From positions 20,890,506-20,954,505 of the forward strand of contig CM054178.1 of NCBI GenBank assembly GCA_028829895.1: a DNA stretch of 64,000 nt. Direction: 5' to 3'. Position 1 is the stretch's first letter. Each line of letters begins with the position of its first letter. This document shows, piece by piece, positions 11,401 to 24,399 of the stretch. The notes beneath the pieces are model-generated. The model was not told the DNA's origin. It did not search any database and was given only the letters and a program-made list of their open reading frames with translations. Both the position numbers and the translations under genes were made by a program. This stretch comes from Sinotaia quadrata. Its lineage: Eukaryota > Mollusca > Gastropoda > Architaenioglossa > Viviparidae.

Positions 11401-14400
11401 AGATGGTCTTGCTTTCAGTAGGTTCATAAACATGGCAAATGTACAGACATTCAATGAATTTTGTTTATGACCACGTTCCACAGCAAACACCTGACTGATT
11501 CTCTCATACTCACGACTTTGGGTGCAGATTACACTGGATTAATACTGGATTGATCCACATAGCATGACAATCTGGCCCATACAAATTACACAGTAATGCC
11601 TCATCCTAGCCAACCTGATAAAATGCCTTATCCAACTTGGCATAATGCCTCATCCTAGCAATCTGATATAATGCCTCATTCTAGCCAATTTGGCATAACG
11701 TTTCAACATAATAGACATAATATTCCAGTCTATCCAATGTAGCATATCTCAGTCTAGACAATCTGCCTCTATCTAACCTAGCATAATGTCTCAATCTATC
11801 TAACCTAGAATAATGGCTCAATCTATCTAACCTAGCATAATGGCTCAATCTAGTTAACCTAGCATAATGACTCAATCTATCTAACCTGCCCTAATGCCTC
11901 AATCTATCTAACCTAGCATAATGACTCAGTCTATCTAACCTGCCCTAATACCCCAATCTATCTAACCTGCCCTAATGACTCAATCTATCTAACCTGCCAT
12001 AATGACTCGATCTATATAACCTGACATAATGTCTCAATCTAGTTAACCTAGCATAATGTCTTAATTTAGTTAGCCTAGCATAATGACTTAATCTATCTAA
12101 TCTGCCATAATGTCTCAATCTAGCTAACCTAGCCGAATGTCTCAGTCTATCTAACGCAGCATGTTTTAGTCTAGCCAATCTAGCATAATGTCTCAGCCTA
12201 GCTAACCCAGCTCGGGGTCTCAGTCTAGCTATTCTAGCATTATTTCTCAGTCTAGCATAATGTTTTAGTCTAGCTAACCTAACATAATGATTCAGTCTAG
12301 CCAACCTGGCACAATGTCTAAGTCTACCCGACCGAGCATAATTTATTTATTTAATGATAAAATGTTCGTTTCATAGAGTCAGTTTTTTAAGAAAGAAACC
12401 AGTACAGTATTTTGTTGGTCACTACCACAGACGCCAGAGAACATTTGTATGTCTAAAGTTAATACCTTACGACCTCGTCAAGTGCTTCACTTTTCTAATG
12501 AGCAACCTTTCGAAAAGCGGTCGGAAAGTTAATTTTGAAATTCTTAGACATTCTCTTTCAAATCAACTGGAAGTTTATTAAAACGTATCAGTTAATAAGA
12601 TTTGTTTCAGGATGCCAATCCCATAAAGGCCAGCTACAATTAAAAATTAAGGCAAAGAAGATAAAGCCTTGCAAAAATATTTTTATGAATATTGTGATCC
12701 AACTGTCAGCAAACTTGCTGGTATGTGTAGGAAGGAATGGAAATATTTTCAGGTAAGGACAAAATAAGCAGATAGATTGGTACAATTGTATTATAGGCAT
12801 ACGACACGTAAAATATCCCATTAGTCAATCAATATATCAGATAATTTGGGGTAGGAAAGGTTAAGTATCATCATCTGCTGTGATAAAGTTGTGACAGTGA
12901 CTGAAAAACTCACACGAAATATTTGCCTCCAAAACGAGATGATCTTGTGCTCCGTGTTCAGGCTCAACGGATGTATCTTTGCCCACACTGCAATGAGAGG
13001 TAAAACTCACTTTTTATCGGTATCTTTGCCCACACTGCAATGAGAGATAAAACTCACTTTTTATCGGTATCTTTGCCCACACTGCAATGAGAGGTAAAAC
13101 TCACTTTTTATCGGTATCTTTGCCCACACTGCAATGAGAGGTAAGTCAATTTTAAACTAACTTTTTTTTATCGGAACTGTACATAGGAAGGTCAGTTTCA
13201 ATTCATTGTTAGTTAGAAAATTTGACTGCTTTGCATTACTAGCTGATGTTGTCTAGGTTGTCATTTGACTACTCACGTCACTAGCTGATGCTATCTAGGT
13301 TGTCATTTGACTACTCACGTCACTAGCTGATGCTGTCTAGGTTGTCATTTGACTACTCACGTCACTAGCTGATGCTATCTAGGTTGTCATTTGACTACTC
13401 ACGTCACTAGCTGATGCTGCCTAGGTTGTCATTTGACTACTCACGTCACTAGGTGATGCTATCTAAGTTGTCATTTTGATTACTTTACAGTACTAAAAGA
13501 CACTATCTAGGTTGTCTGCTTTGACTGCTTTACGTTACTAGCTGATGCTTTTTAGGTTGCTGTCATTTTGACTATTTTACAATAGTAATTGATGTTGTCT
13601 AGGTTATCATTTTGACTACTTTACAATAGTAATTGATGCGTCTAGGTTATCAAACCTATTTTACACTACTAACTGATGTAGGTTGTCACTTTAACAAATT
13701 TACAGTATAACTGATGCTATATAGGTTGTCATTTTGACTACTTTATAGTACTCAATCATGCTGTCTAGGTAGTCATTTGACTACTTTACAGTACTAGCTG
13801 ATGCTGTCTAGGTTATCATTCGGACTACTTGACAGCACTCTCTAGGTTGTCACTTTGACTACTTTACACTGCTAACTGATACTATCTAGTTTGTCATTTT
13901 GATCGACCCCCCTTATTAGCTGACGCCTAATATTTTGTCATACTTTACTAGCTGGTGCTATATAGGCTTTCTCTTTGACTATTACTTCACGTTAGTAGCT
14001 GATGGGTTCTCACAGGTTTAGTGATTTCAAAAGGATCATTCCAAATAATCTGTAACTTGTGATTCTATGATCAAATCTATAACATTCAGGTATATTGTTT
14101 TGACTTCACCAGTAGAATGGTTACCTGTCTTTAACATTCAGGTATATTTTTTTTACTTCACCAGTAGAATGCTCATCTGTCTATAACTGTCTCATAACTT
14201 TTAGTGGCCCTTGACCCATTTTACCGTATAGTAGTTCAAGTGGTGAGAAAAAAAAGTACGCTGCTATATTTATTATTTAGTACTTATATAGACTGATATG
14301 TACAGGACAACAAGAAAGTTTAAATATGGTACAGCTGGTTAATAATGTATATTCATTTCAACAGTATAAAATTATAGCTTTCAATCGTTTCTTGTTGCGG

Positions 14401-17400
14401 GTAAACATGCTTTGAATCATACTGTTGCAATTTGGGACAAAGCAATCATATCTTTCTGAAAACATTCTTTTATCTTTTTGACTTTTTGAAGTTCTGTTTA
14501 AAAAGCCAAAAGCATTATTCATGCCATAAAACTTCGCTCTAGTTTGGAAATAGGGATATTTTTAAGTATAGACGGAAAAGAACACTTTGTTTTGTAGTTG
14601 TACAAAATCTGTCCTGTATCATACATCATGAACAAGATTAAAAAAGCGTTCAACGAGATTAAAAAGAACATTGAAGTGAGATATTGCAAGGTTTCCTAAG
14701 TTCTGTTTAACGTCTAATATCTTAGTAAGAGTTAGATCAGACATATGCATTTTGAATTTTATAAAGGTCAGGCGAACGCCTACTAGGTGCACAAGAACTT
14801 AATGTCCTACTCATTAAAACAATTTAAAAGGTATAGCTATTTTTAAAATTCCATTTATCAGATTGTTTGGACATTCTTTGTTACAAGGTTTATAATATGA
14901 AACAGTTTGAGAAGGGAATACAAGTCTTGCACTTGAAGCGCTTACTGGAAAACAAGCCCTACTGTGCCATTAGAAAGATAACGGGGTATTATGGTCTTGA
15001 AAATCTAGTCAACAAGTTAATGGGAAGCAGATCGCATTACATTTACAAGGGAGAAAGTTTAAGTATGTCAAACCAAATAGCATGCTGAGACAAAACAACC
15101 TCAAATGTATAGAGTATTAATTAGTACCACCCTCCACCCCCACCATAACTAATATGCTACAATTTCCCATGAATTATATTTTAGTTTTACTCGAGTAAAG
15201 AGGTCACTAGTGTTCAGATTTGATATTCTCATCAGTTACTTTTACAAACAGCATTATTAACCCGATAATTCCTATGTCTAAATTTTAAACGTTAATTATT
15301 AAACTACTGAGATATAACGATGTTCGTAGTATTAACTTTAGAAACACTTCTTCCATAGTGGTAGCGGTTGTCCCAAATCCCCCAATTCCTAACTCGCTCT
15401 TTCTTGACTCCAGTTCACGAAAAAGATCTGGAAATTGAGATGACTGATCGTCAGGCAACATGAAGGATAACTCTGTGTTGATTTCGCTCTCGAAGATTGC
15501 TGATGGAATGAACTTTTTAATCGTTTCTTCAACAGCCGCAAGTTTGCAGTAACCACTTTTCACCAGTGTAAGATGGTAGCCGGTTCCTGAAGAGAAAAAT
15601 GGACATAACATAATATACATCTTAACGTTTTAATAATTACCTATTCCTATAGTAATAACATAATATACATCTTAACGTTTTAATCATTACCTATTCCCAT
15701 AGTAATAACATAATATACATCTTAACATTTTAATAATTACCTGTTCCTATAGTAATAACATAATATACATCTTAACATTTTAATAATTACCTGTTCCTGT
15801 AATAATAATAATACATCTTAACATTTTAATAATTATCTATTCTTGTAGTAATAACATAATATACATCTTAACATTTTAATAATTACCTGTTCCTGTAGTA
15901 ATAACATAATATACTTCTTAACGATTTAACAATTACCTATTCCTGTCATAATAACATAATATACTTCTTAACATTTTAATAATTACCTGTTCCTGTCATA
16001 ATAACATAATATGCATCTTAACGTTTTAATAATTACCTGTTCCTGTAGTAACAACATAATATACAATTACAGTTTTAATAATTACCTGTTCCTGTAGTTA
16101 TAACATAATATACAATTAAAGTTTTAATAATTACCTATTCCTGTCGTAATAACATAATATACAATTAAAGTTTTAATAATTACCTGTTCCTGTAGTAATA
16201 ACATAATATACAATTAAAGTTTTAATAATTACCTGTTCCTGTCATAATAACATAAAAGCACAAAATAAAATAGGTAGGCCTAGCATAAATAATTGTCCTT
16301 TCATGTTATTAATAATGAGGAAAAAAACACCGTTTTTTAAAGATACTCACTGAGTACATGGTTTACACATTCCATCATGCCATAGTTAATTACACAGTGA
16401 ATACACAATTTATACATTACATTAGGCCATATTTAGTTACATCCTGAATACATTATAGTTAGTTATACAGTGAATGCACAATTTATACATTACATCATGA
16501 CATAGTTAGTTACACACAAAAATTTATATATTACAATTTATACATTACACCATGGCATAGTTACACACAAAAATGTATATATTGCATCATGTCATAATTA
16601 GTTACACACTAAATACATAGAGTTAGTTACACAAAGAATACACAATTTTTACATCACATTATGCCATACTTACAGAGTACACAATTTATATATTACATCA
16701 TCCCATACAATTTACGCATTGCATCATGCCATTGTTAATTAAATACAGAATACGCAATTTACATATTACATCATGCCATAGTTGCACATAAGAGACACAT
16801 TATAACATTACATCATGCAATAGTTACACAAAATAGACAAATTATACATTACATTATGCCATAGTTACACATAATAGACATATTATACATTACATTATGC
16901 CATATTTACACAGAATAGACACATTTTACATTACAATATGCCATAATTACACAGAATAGACAAATTATACATTACATTATGCCATAGTTACACATAATAG
17001 ACAAATTATACATTACATTATGCCATACTTACAGAATACACATTAATTTATGCCATAGTTAGCTACACACAGAATACACAGCTTTTACATTACATTATAC
17101 CACACTAACAAGGTATACGATCGATATATCATGCCGTAGTTACACACAGAATACACAATTTATACATTACATCTTGACATAGTTACACACGTATTACACC
17201 ACAATTTATACATTACATTATGCAATAATTAATAAAATACAAAATACACAATTTATACATTACATCATGACAGTAAAATTAAGAATACACAATTTATAAT
17301 TTACATTATGACATAGAGTTACACATAGAATACGCAATCTATGGACAGTGACTAGTGTGCAGTGTTGTGATTGACTGAACTCGCAAATGGTACTGTTAGT

Positions 17401-20400
17401 TTAAATTGATAATGATGAGAAAATAGGACAGCGTGTATTTTACTTTGTTCTTGTAAATATTGTTAAACATTTCTTTTCATTACATTTTTGTTAATTGTTC
17501 GCGTAACTGTTAATGTAACGAATTATGTTCGCAGTCGTAAATTGCAATGACTGTTTAATTAAACTGTCTTGTGCCCTGTTCCGTAGATCTATTTTTAAAA
17601 TCGATTTCTCAGTCTAGTTATTGTGTAGGGGCCCTGATTCAAATTGACGAGTATATCGACGTAACAGATGCAGATATGTAGTGGTCCATACTCTGCATCG
17701 GTGCTTGTAGATGTTTTATATCGTTAATAAAATTTGGGTATAATTCATTATTACGTCACCCTTTAGTACATTTTGACAGTTTGATATAGATGTTATAAAG
17801 TAGGCAGTGAACCGGCAGCCAGTGTAGGGAGTTGAGTGAACGGGCAGCCAGTGTAGAGAGTGGAGTGAACAAGCAAGCCAGTGTAGAGAGTGGAGTGAGG
17901 TAGCTACTTTAGTTAGTAAACAGGAAGGTAGTTTACAGAGTGGAGTGAACAGGCAACCAGTTAAGTGAACAGACAACCAGTATATGGAATATAAACAGGC
18001 AGTCAGTGTAGGGAGCGAATAAGCAGCCAGTATAATTAGTAAGCCGGTAGTCAGTTTAAGGAGTGAACTTGTAGCCAGAGTAAGGAATGAACAGCTAGCC
18101 AATGTAGGGATGAACAGCTAGCCAGTGTAGGGATGAACAGCTAGCCAATGTAGGGATGAACAACTAGCCAATGTAGGGATATGAACAGCTTGCCAGTGTA
18201 GGGATGAACAGCTAGCCAATGTAGGGATGAACAGCTAGCCAATGTAGGGATGAACAGCTAGCCAATGTAGGGATGAACAGCTAGCCAATGTAGGGATGAA
18301 CAGCTAGCCAATGTAGGGATGAACAGCTAGCCAATGTAGGGATGAACAGCTAGCCAATGTAGGCAGTGGAAAAAAGTAATATGCTGAGTTCTAGGGTTTT
18401 AGGAGCATTTGTACTTTTCTGCTACAAACAGTAGGATGACAAACAGAAAGAGAGTTTGAAATAATCAGTACTAACGAACAGATCGGCGTTGTAGTTTCCA
18501 CTAATAGAAAATTACGACTAGAACTTATAGCTAAGTCTAGGTACGCTACCAGTCATTTTACGAGTAGAGCTTATATAGCTCAAATGTAGGTCACTTACGA
18601 GTAGAGCTTATATAGCTCAAATGTAGGTCACTTACGAGTAGAGCTTATATAGCTCAAATGTAGGTCAGTTACGAGTAGAGCGTATATAGCTCAAATGTAG
18701 GTTCGTTACGAGTAGAGCTTATATAGCTCAAATATAGGTACATGTCAGTCGAATGCATAACACTTTGCCTGGCCTAACATCAATAAACATTTTTAAAATG
18801 AATAACTAAACGAATAAAATCTATACATGAGATCTATAGAAAAGTCTAGTGCAAGCACACACGCTTGACATAGTTATCCACGTCACTCCATGGTCCCAAT
18901 GGGATGTTTGCCTGAAAGCAGGTCATAGGGAGGTTGATCAGTTAAATATACCTTTCATTCCGATAATCTGGGCCATGATCCATGGTCAACTGGAAATACG
19001 AGCGTGAAAAATAGTGAGACAGGCTAGCCATCATGGACAAGCAAGTTCGCTTAGGATACTCACTAATAAATGAGCAAAGTGAGGGGGCGGGGAATATCAC
19101 AGGGGAGGACAGTAGAGGTACGAACGAGGTTGGAAATGGGATATGTGCTTGTCATCGTCAACATGCGTAGGCATAGAAATAGGTAGTTTCAAAATGAACG
19201 CATTATGCGATAAAAACCTTTATATAGAGAAACATAACAAACTCTCTTCACTCAGCTTACAACAAACCTAACTGTAAGAAGAGGCTAGTCCCTGTTTGGT
19301 TATATAAAAGAAAAATTGTTTGGATGAGAAAGTATAAAAAGATTCAACACAATACTAATGTTTTAAAGGAAAAATTCATTTTGTACTCCAAACAAATTAT
19401 GTTTTCATTCTTTTGGTTCACAGAACGAGAGAAAGAAATGTGCCACTGGTTCTCAAATCTTTGGTTAAAACTTTACGTAACAATAAGTAGAATATTTTGT
19501 AGAGTATTTTATTATCATTAATTTGCATCTTTTCTTTCAGCTTAGAATCGATGTTCTCAGAGAAAATTAATAGCCATTGGTACCGGAATACTTTAATTAT
19601 AGTCAGCAATCTCTTACCACTGCATTATTAAATGACAGAACGACCCGATCACCCATTCTACTAATCACTTGATCACTGATCGACTGTCTACATTGAGACT
19701 TTCGCTGGTTGTTTGCGAAGCATATGGGCGCGGAGCCACGCCTTGGGCGAGTTGCAGCAGTCTGGAGTTTGTGTGCCTACACTTTGTCAGCCAGCTATAT
19801 GCTGAACCTTCGTTTGGGATTTCTAAGTACCGAAAACCAAGACATTGTAAAGGAGTGTGTATATTAAACATACAGAGAGGCGCATCTCCAACGAAAAAGG
19901 GGGGGGGGGGAGATATAGAAAGAACTGACACTGAATAACTTTCAGACTAAAACAAACTAAATTGTTAGGAGGTGCCATATTTCTCTGAATTAGTTGGTAA
20001 AACATTATTCGTAATTTGCCATTGAAATTACTTTATTAATTGTCCTTTTATTTTCCTTGATTGTTTTAACGTTTTCTTGTCAAATTTTCATCCATTGTTG
20101 TGTCCATTTCCTTATCGCTTTCATCTAGTTAACATCCATAAGTGTAATCATAACATCTGTCTAATATCTGACAGAGTTTGTCCTTGTCTCGTTTTATCTG
20201 TGAGGAAATCATTCCTCGGGGGGCTTGTACGAGTTACCGGAAGTGAAGACCTCAATTGTTGTCTCATCATAGATATTAATTATGTATGGGGGGTACCAAC
20301 AGTACTTTACGAACAGAGCTTATTATATAGCTCAAATCTAGGTATGATACCAGTTTCATCCATAACAAGCTTGTTAATATCATCCTTGGCCAGCTTGTTA

Positions 20401-23400
20401 AATATCATCCATAGCTAGCTTGTTGCAATTCATCCATAGCTAGCTCTTCATCCATAGCGAGCTTGTTGCAATTTATCCATAGCGAGCTTGTTATTCATCC
20501 ATGGCAAGCATGTTCAATTAATCCAAGAAAGTACATCATGAATGCACTCTTCATGCATTGGATGGAAGCATTGATTTCTTTCCGATAGCCAGAGTGTCAT
20601 CGGCATATAACTTGTGTAACACTGGGTCAGGTTGTGTGGAGAGAATGAAAATAATAGCAGGACCAAGATCCTAATCTTGTGAAATGTGAGGGTCTAGGTC
20701 TTTGCTATTCACAGAGATTCAGAGAGCCGCTTGATGATTGGTCCTGAATGATGAGTTGGTATCAACAAGTTATCTATCACTTGCTTGACATAAAGATATG
20801 TACACACAAAAAAGTATCGCTTGTGAAAAGGAAAATAATCAAAAGCAAATATGCAGAACTTTATCGTAAGATCTCAAAATTATCAAAAAAATTGACAGAA
20901 TAATTACCATAGAGTTTCTTGAGAAACAAGGAGGACCCACAACATTTGACCACACCCTCAGCCATGATGGCGATGCGGTCTCCGAGGAAATCGGCCTCGT
21001 CCATGAAGTGTGTCGTCAGAAGTATGGTGCGACCCTCGCGGTGGCGCTGCAGCACGTCCCAGATCTGACGGCGTGCTGAAGGATCCATGCCAGTCGACGC
21101 TTCGTCAAGAATGACAACTCGCGAATGATGGATGAGCGCTATGCCCACAGAGAGTTTTCGTTTCTGCCCACCAGATAACGTCGAGGAAAATGCATTTGCC
21201 TTCTCTTTGATGCCCACTTCCGCCGCCATAGAGTCCACTTCTTTCTGGAGCTCAGAGCTCGGGCAGCCCTTTAACTAAAATGGAACATTTGAAATACACA
21301 GTCATTTTCACTTAAAATGAAACATTTGAAATACCAGTCATTTTCACTTAAAATGAAACATTTGAAATACACAGTCATTTTCATGAAACATTTGAAATAC
21401 AGAGTCATTTTCACTGTTTAATAAACACAGCATCATTCGAAACGATGTTTCACAAATCAATCTTTCAACTTAACTGAAAACAAATATTAAAGATGAAATC
21501 ACACACTGAAGGGACTTGCACTTTCAGGGAATTTCACACAAAAACACTGTCCATAGCACACTATTCTTTCAAGAAAGTTCCACCCATAAAAGAACCATCC
21601 ATGGTATGTACACTTTCAGGGAATTTCAAACAAAAAAACAACGTCCATGGGACAATACACTTTAGGGAATTTCATACAAAAAGAACTGTTCATGGGACAA
21701 TACACTTTAGGGGATTTCATACAAAAAGAACTGTTCATGGGACAATACACTTTAGGGAATTTCATGCAAAAAAGAACTGTCCATGGGACAATACACTTTA
21801 GGGAATTTCATACAAAAAGAACAGTCCATGGCACATACTCTTTCAGGGAATTTCACACAAAGAAAACATGCCCTCGGGTCATAGCCGTTCAACCTTTCTG
21901 TAGAAGGGGCTACAATTTGGTTAGGTGTTCGGGATCTTGTCTTGAAAATGCGTTTGCATAGCAAGCACACTATTTTTTTGTCTGAGGTGGGGTGGGTTAG
22001 CTCGGAAGATGATGATGAAGATTATGCGGGGGGGGAGCTAATGCTTAGGTATTCATGAGCTGGTGGAGGGGAGCTCATTATATATAATGATTATTACCCA
22101 ATATTTGTCACAAATAGGTTGCAAAATAGTTTTTATTTTAGTGGGCAGAGGCCTTTGTATCAAGCGTGCGTTTCAATATGAATTACAATCAGGCAAAGTG
22201 GCCATGGCTCAAAAAAGTAAATGCTACACGTACAATTACCTTGGTACAAGTGACAAACATTTCCACCCCGTACATTTAGTTGTCACTTGTTTCACATCAG
22301 TTATACGTATCCGCATTTTTCTTATGAAAAGTTTCTTTGTGGTATTGTGGAGCACCTGCTCATATTGCTGACATTTACATGTAGTGTTTAGATTAGGCAT
22401 CACACACTGCAGTTCTAGTACACAATGTAGTGTTTAGATTAGGCATCACACACTGCAGATCTAGTCCACAATGTAGTGTTTAGAGTAGGCATCACACACT
22501 GCACATCTAGTACACAATGTAGTGTTTAGATTAGGCATCACACACTGCAGATCTAGTACACAATGTAGTGTTTAGAGTAGGCATCACACACTGCACATCT
22601 AGTACACAATGTGATATTTAGAGTATTGTCATGAATGAGGGGAACGCTTCCGGCTTCCGGCTTCCGCCGCTTTCGCGTTTGGAGAGGGGGGGGGGAGAGG
22701 GAGGTCATCACACACTGCACATCTAGTACACAATGTAATATTTAGAGTAGTCATCACACACCGCACATCTAGTACACAACATAGGAAGTCGACCTACGCG
22801 TCTGTTTATCAAACAACGAGTGAGATATAAGTTTGTTCTTCCGGTGGAACACATGGGTCGCATTCCCTGAATTTTGACTTTATTTGGCTCACAGACCCTT
22901 TGGCGTTCAGACGTGTTTTCTGACCAAAGTCACCGGTTTGGGAGCTTCCGTGGTTAATGCTGATCAGAAGTGAGGAGAGAAAACCACCGAGTTCTATAGG
23001 TTTAATCTTACTTGTTATTTTGCAGCTAAAAGAAAATATATTGATTTCTTTGCTTATTCTTTTATGACCATAAAGAAAGGAAGAATAGAAATCTTATATC
23101 AATTTCCACATGCGTGTATATGTCACGTTGATTTTTCGACATTACTATAAATTATAGAAACTTTGTTTGAATGTATGCTAATTAATTTAGTATGACTACA
23201 CGTTAGTCCTTATTAAGGTTCTATTGGCTGTGTGAAAAGATGTTGATTTAGAATTGTATCTCGTCATAATCTTGATGTGTGAAAATGCGAGTTATTCCTT
23301 AGATAAATTGTGTGTTATTATATTTTTTATTGATTTATACAACTATACATGGAAGTGTGGTGAAGAAGCACGCTTAAAAAGTGCTGTTTGGCGATGAATG

Positions 23401-24333
23401 TTCTTCTGCAGGATAACAATTTACATTGAGAAAGAATAGAACCTTGCGTGAAATGAGATTTACCCTGACTCAGAATGTAGGCCGTGGCTGAAATAAATTT
23501 GACTAAAGTAAAAGATAGTAACTGTAAAGTGAGCTTTACCAAGGCAAAGAACATGAGATGCTCATTCACGGTCATTGTGTCAAAGAGTATATCGTGCTGT
23601 GGACAGAGCCCCAGACCTTCTCGAACCTTATCGATGCTGGTGCATATATCATAGCCATTCACAATCGCTGTGCCGGAAGATGGTGTGATGAAACCTGAAA
23701 TGATAGAAGGCACCGGAAATTTTAAAAGCCAAACACACTTTATCTCCTAATAAGAATATATATGCAAAATAAATTAAATCAGTGTTTGTTGGTGTGTACT
23801 AGATAATATGAATGAAATAAAGTTCAACACACACAAATGCATGGTAAAATAGCAAACTATTTGAACATTTAAAAGGCATCTGAATATAAATGTTCATTAA
23901 AAATATTTCACTTGAATTGTTTACTGGTGTATTTCATATAATTTCAAACTGGACGTCACTATCAAACATCAAACTGGACGTCACTATCAAACATCAAGCT
24001 GGACGTCACTATCAATCATAAGATATCAACACAATCCCCTGGGTAAAAGCAAGCAGAAATGACATCATGCAGGGGGTCAAATGGCCACAATGTATTTTTT
24101 TCTGGTACACCGTACGACTTTGACCCAATTCGTAATGATGACAGCGAAAGTTCGCACACCACTTCTAATGATGTTGGAGATACCGAGGAAACAATAACTG
24201 ACGATGACCGTGTCTGGTGTGTTATTTTTCTTTATTTTTTAAGTAACCGTACATACAACATGTTTGTAGTTATCGTTAAGCTCATAGACATATTTCTAAC
24301 TATTAATAAAATTATATATATAATTATGTATGT

Positions 24334-24399
<66 letters not shown>

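Noticed and set aside
11681..12304. Minus frames with repeating RL-D-RL-HYA
   Set aside because: The period of 24 bp is a multiple of 3, so the frame stays open by repetition. It lies inside the ABCA intron on the same strand and has no splice sites fitting the phases.
9085..13990. Regular repeats that might suggest a CRISPR array
   Set aside because: Units are directly adjacent without unique spacers, and the DNA is eukaryotic with spliced genes.
19665..20005. Overlapping 60-89 codon frames on both strands
   Set aside because: No recognised family, no splice context matching ABCA; GC-rich composition alone can explain them.
23327..23539. Open frame continuing past ABCA exon 9
   Set aside because: It runs on through a good GTAAAG donor, has no ABCA similarity, and exon 10 joins the donor in phase 0.
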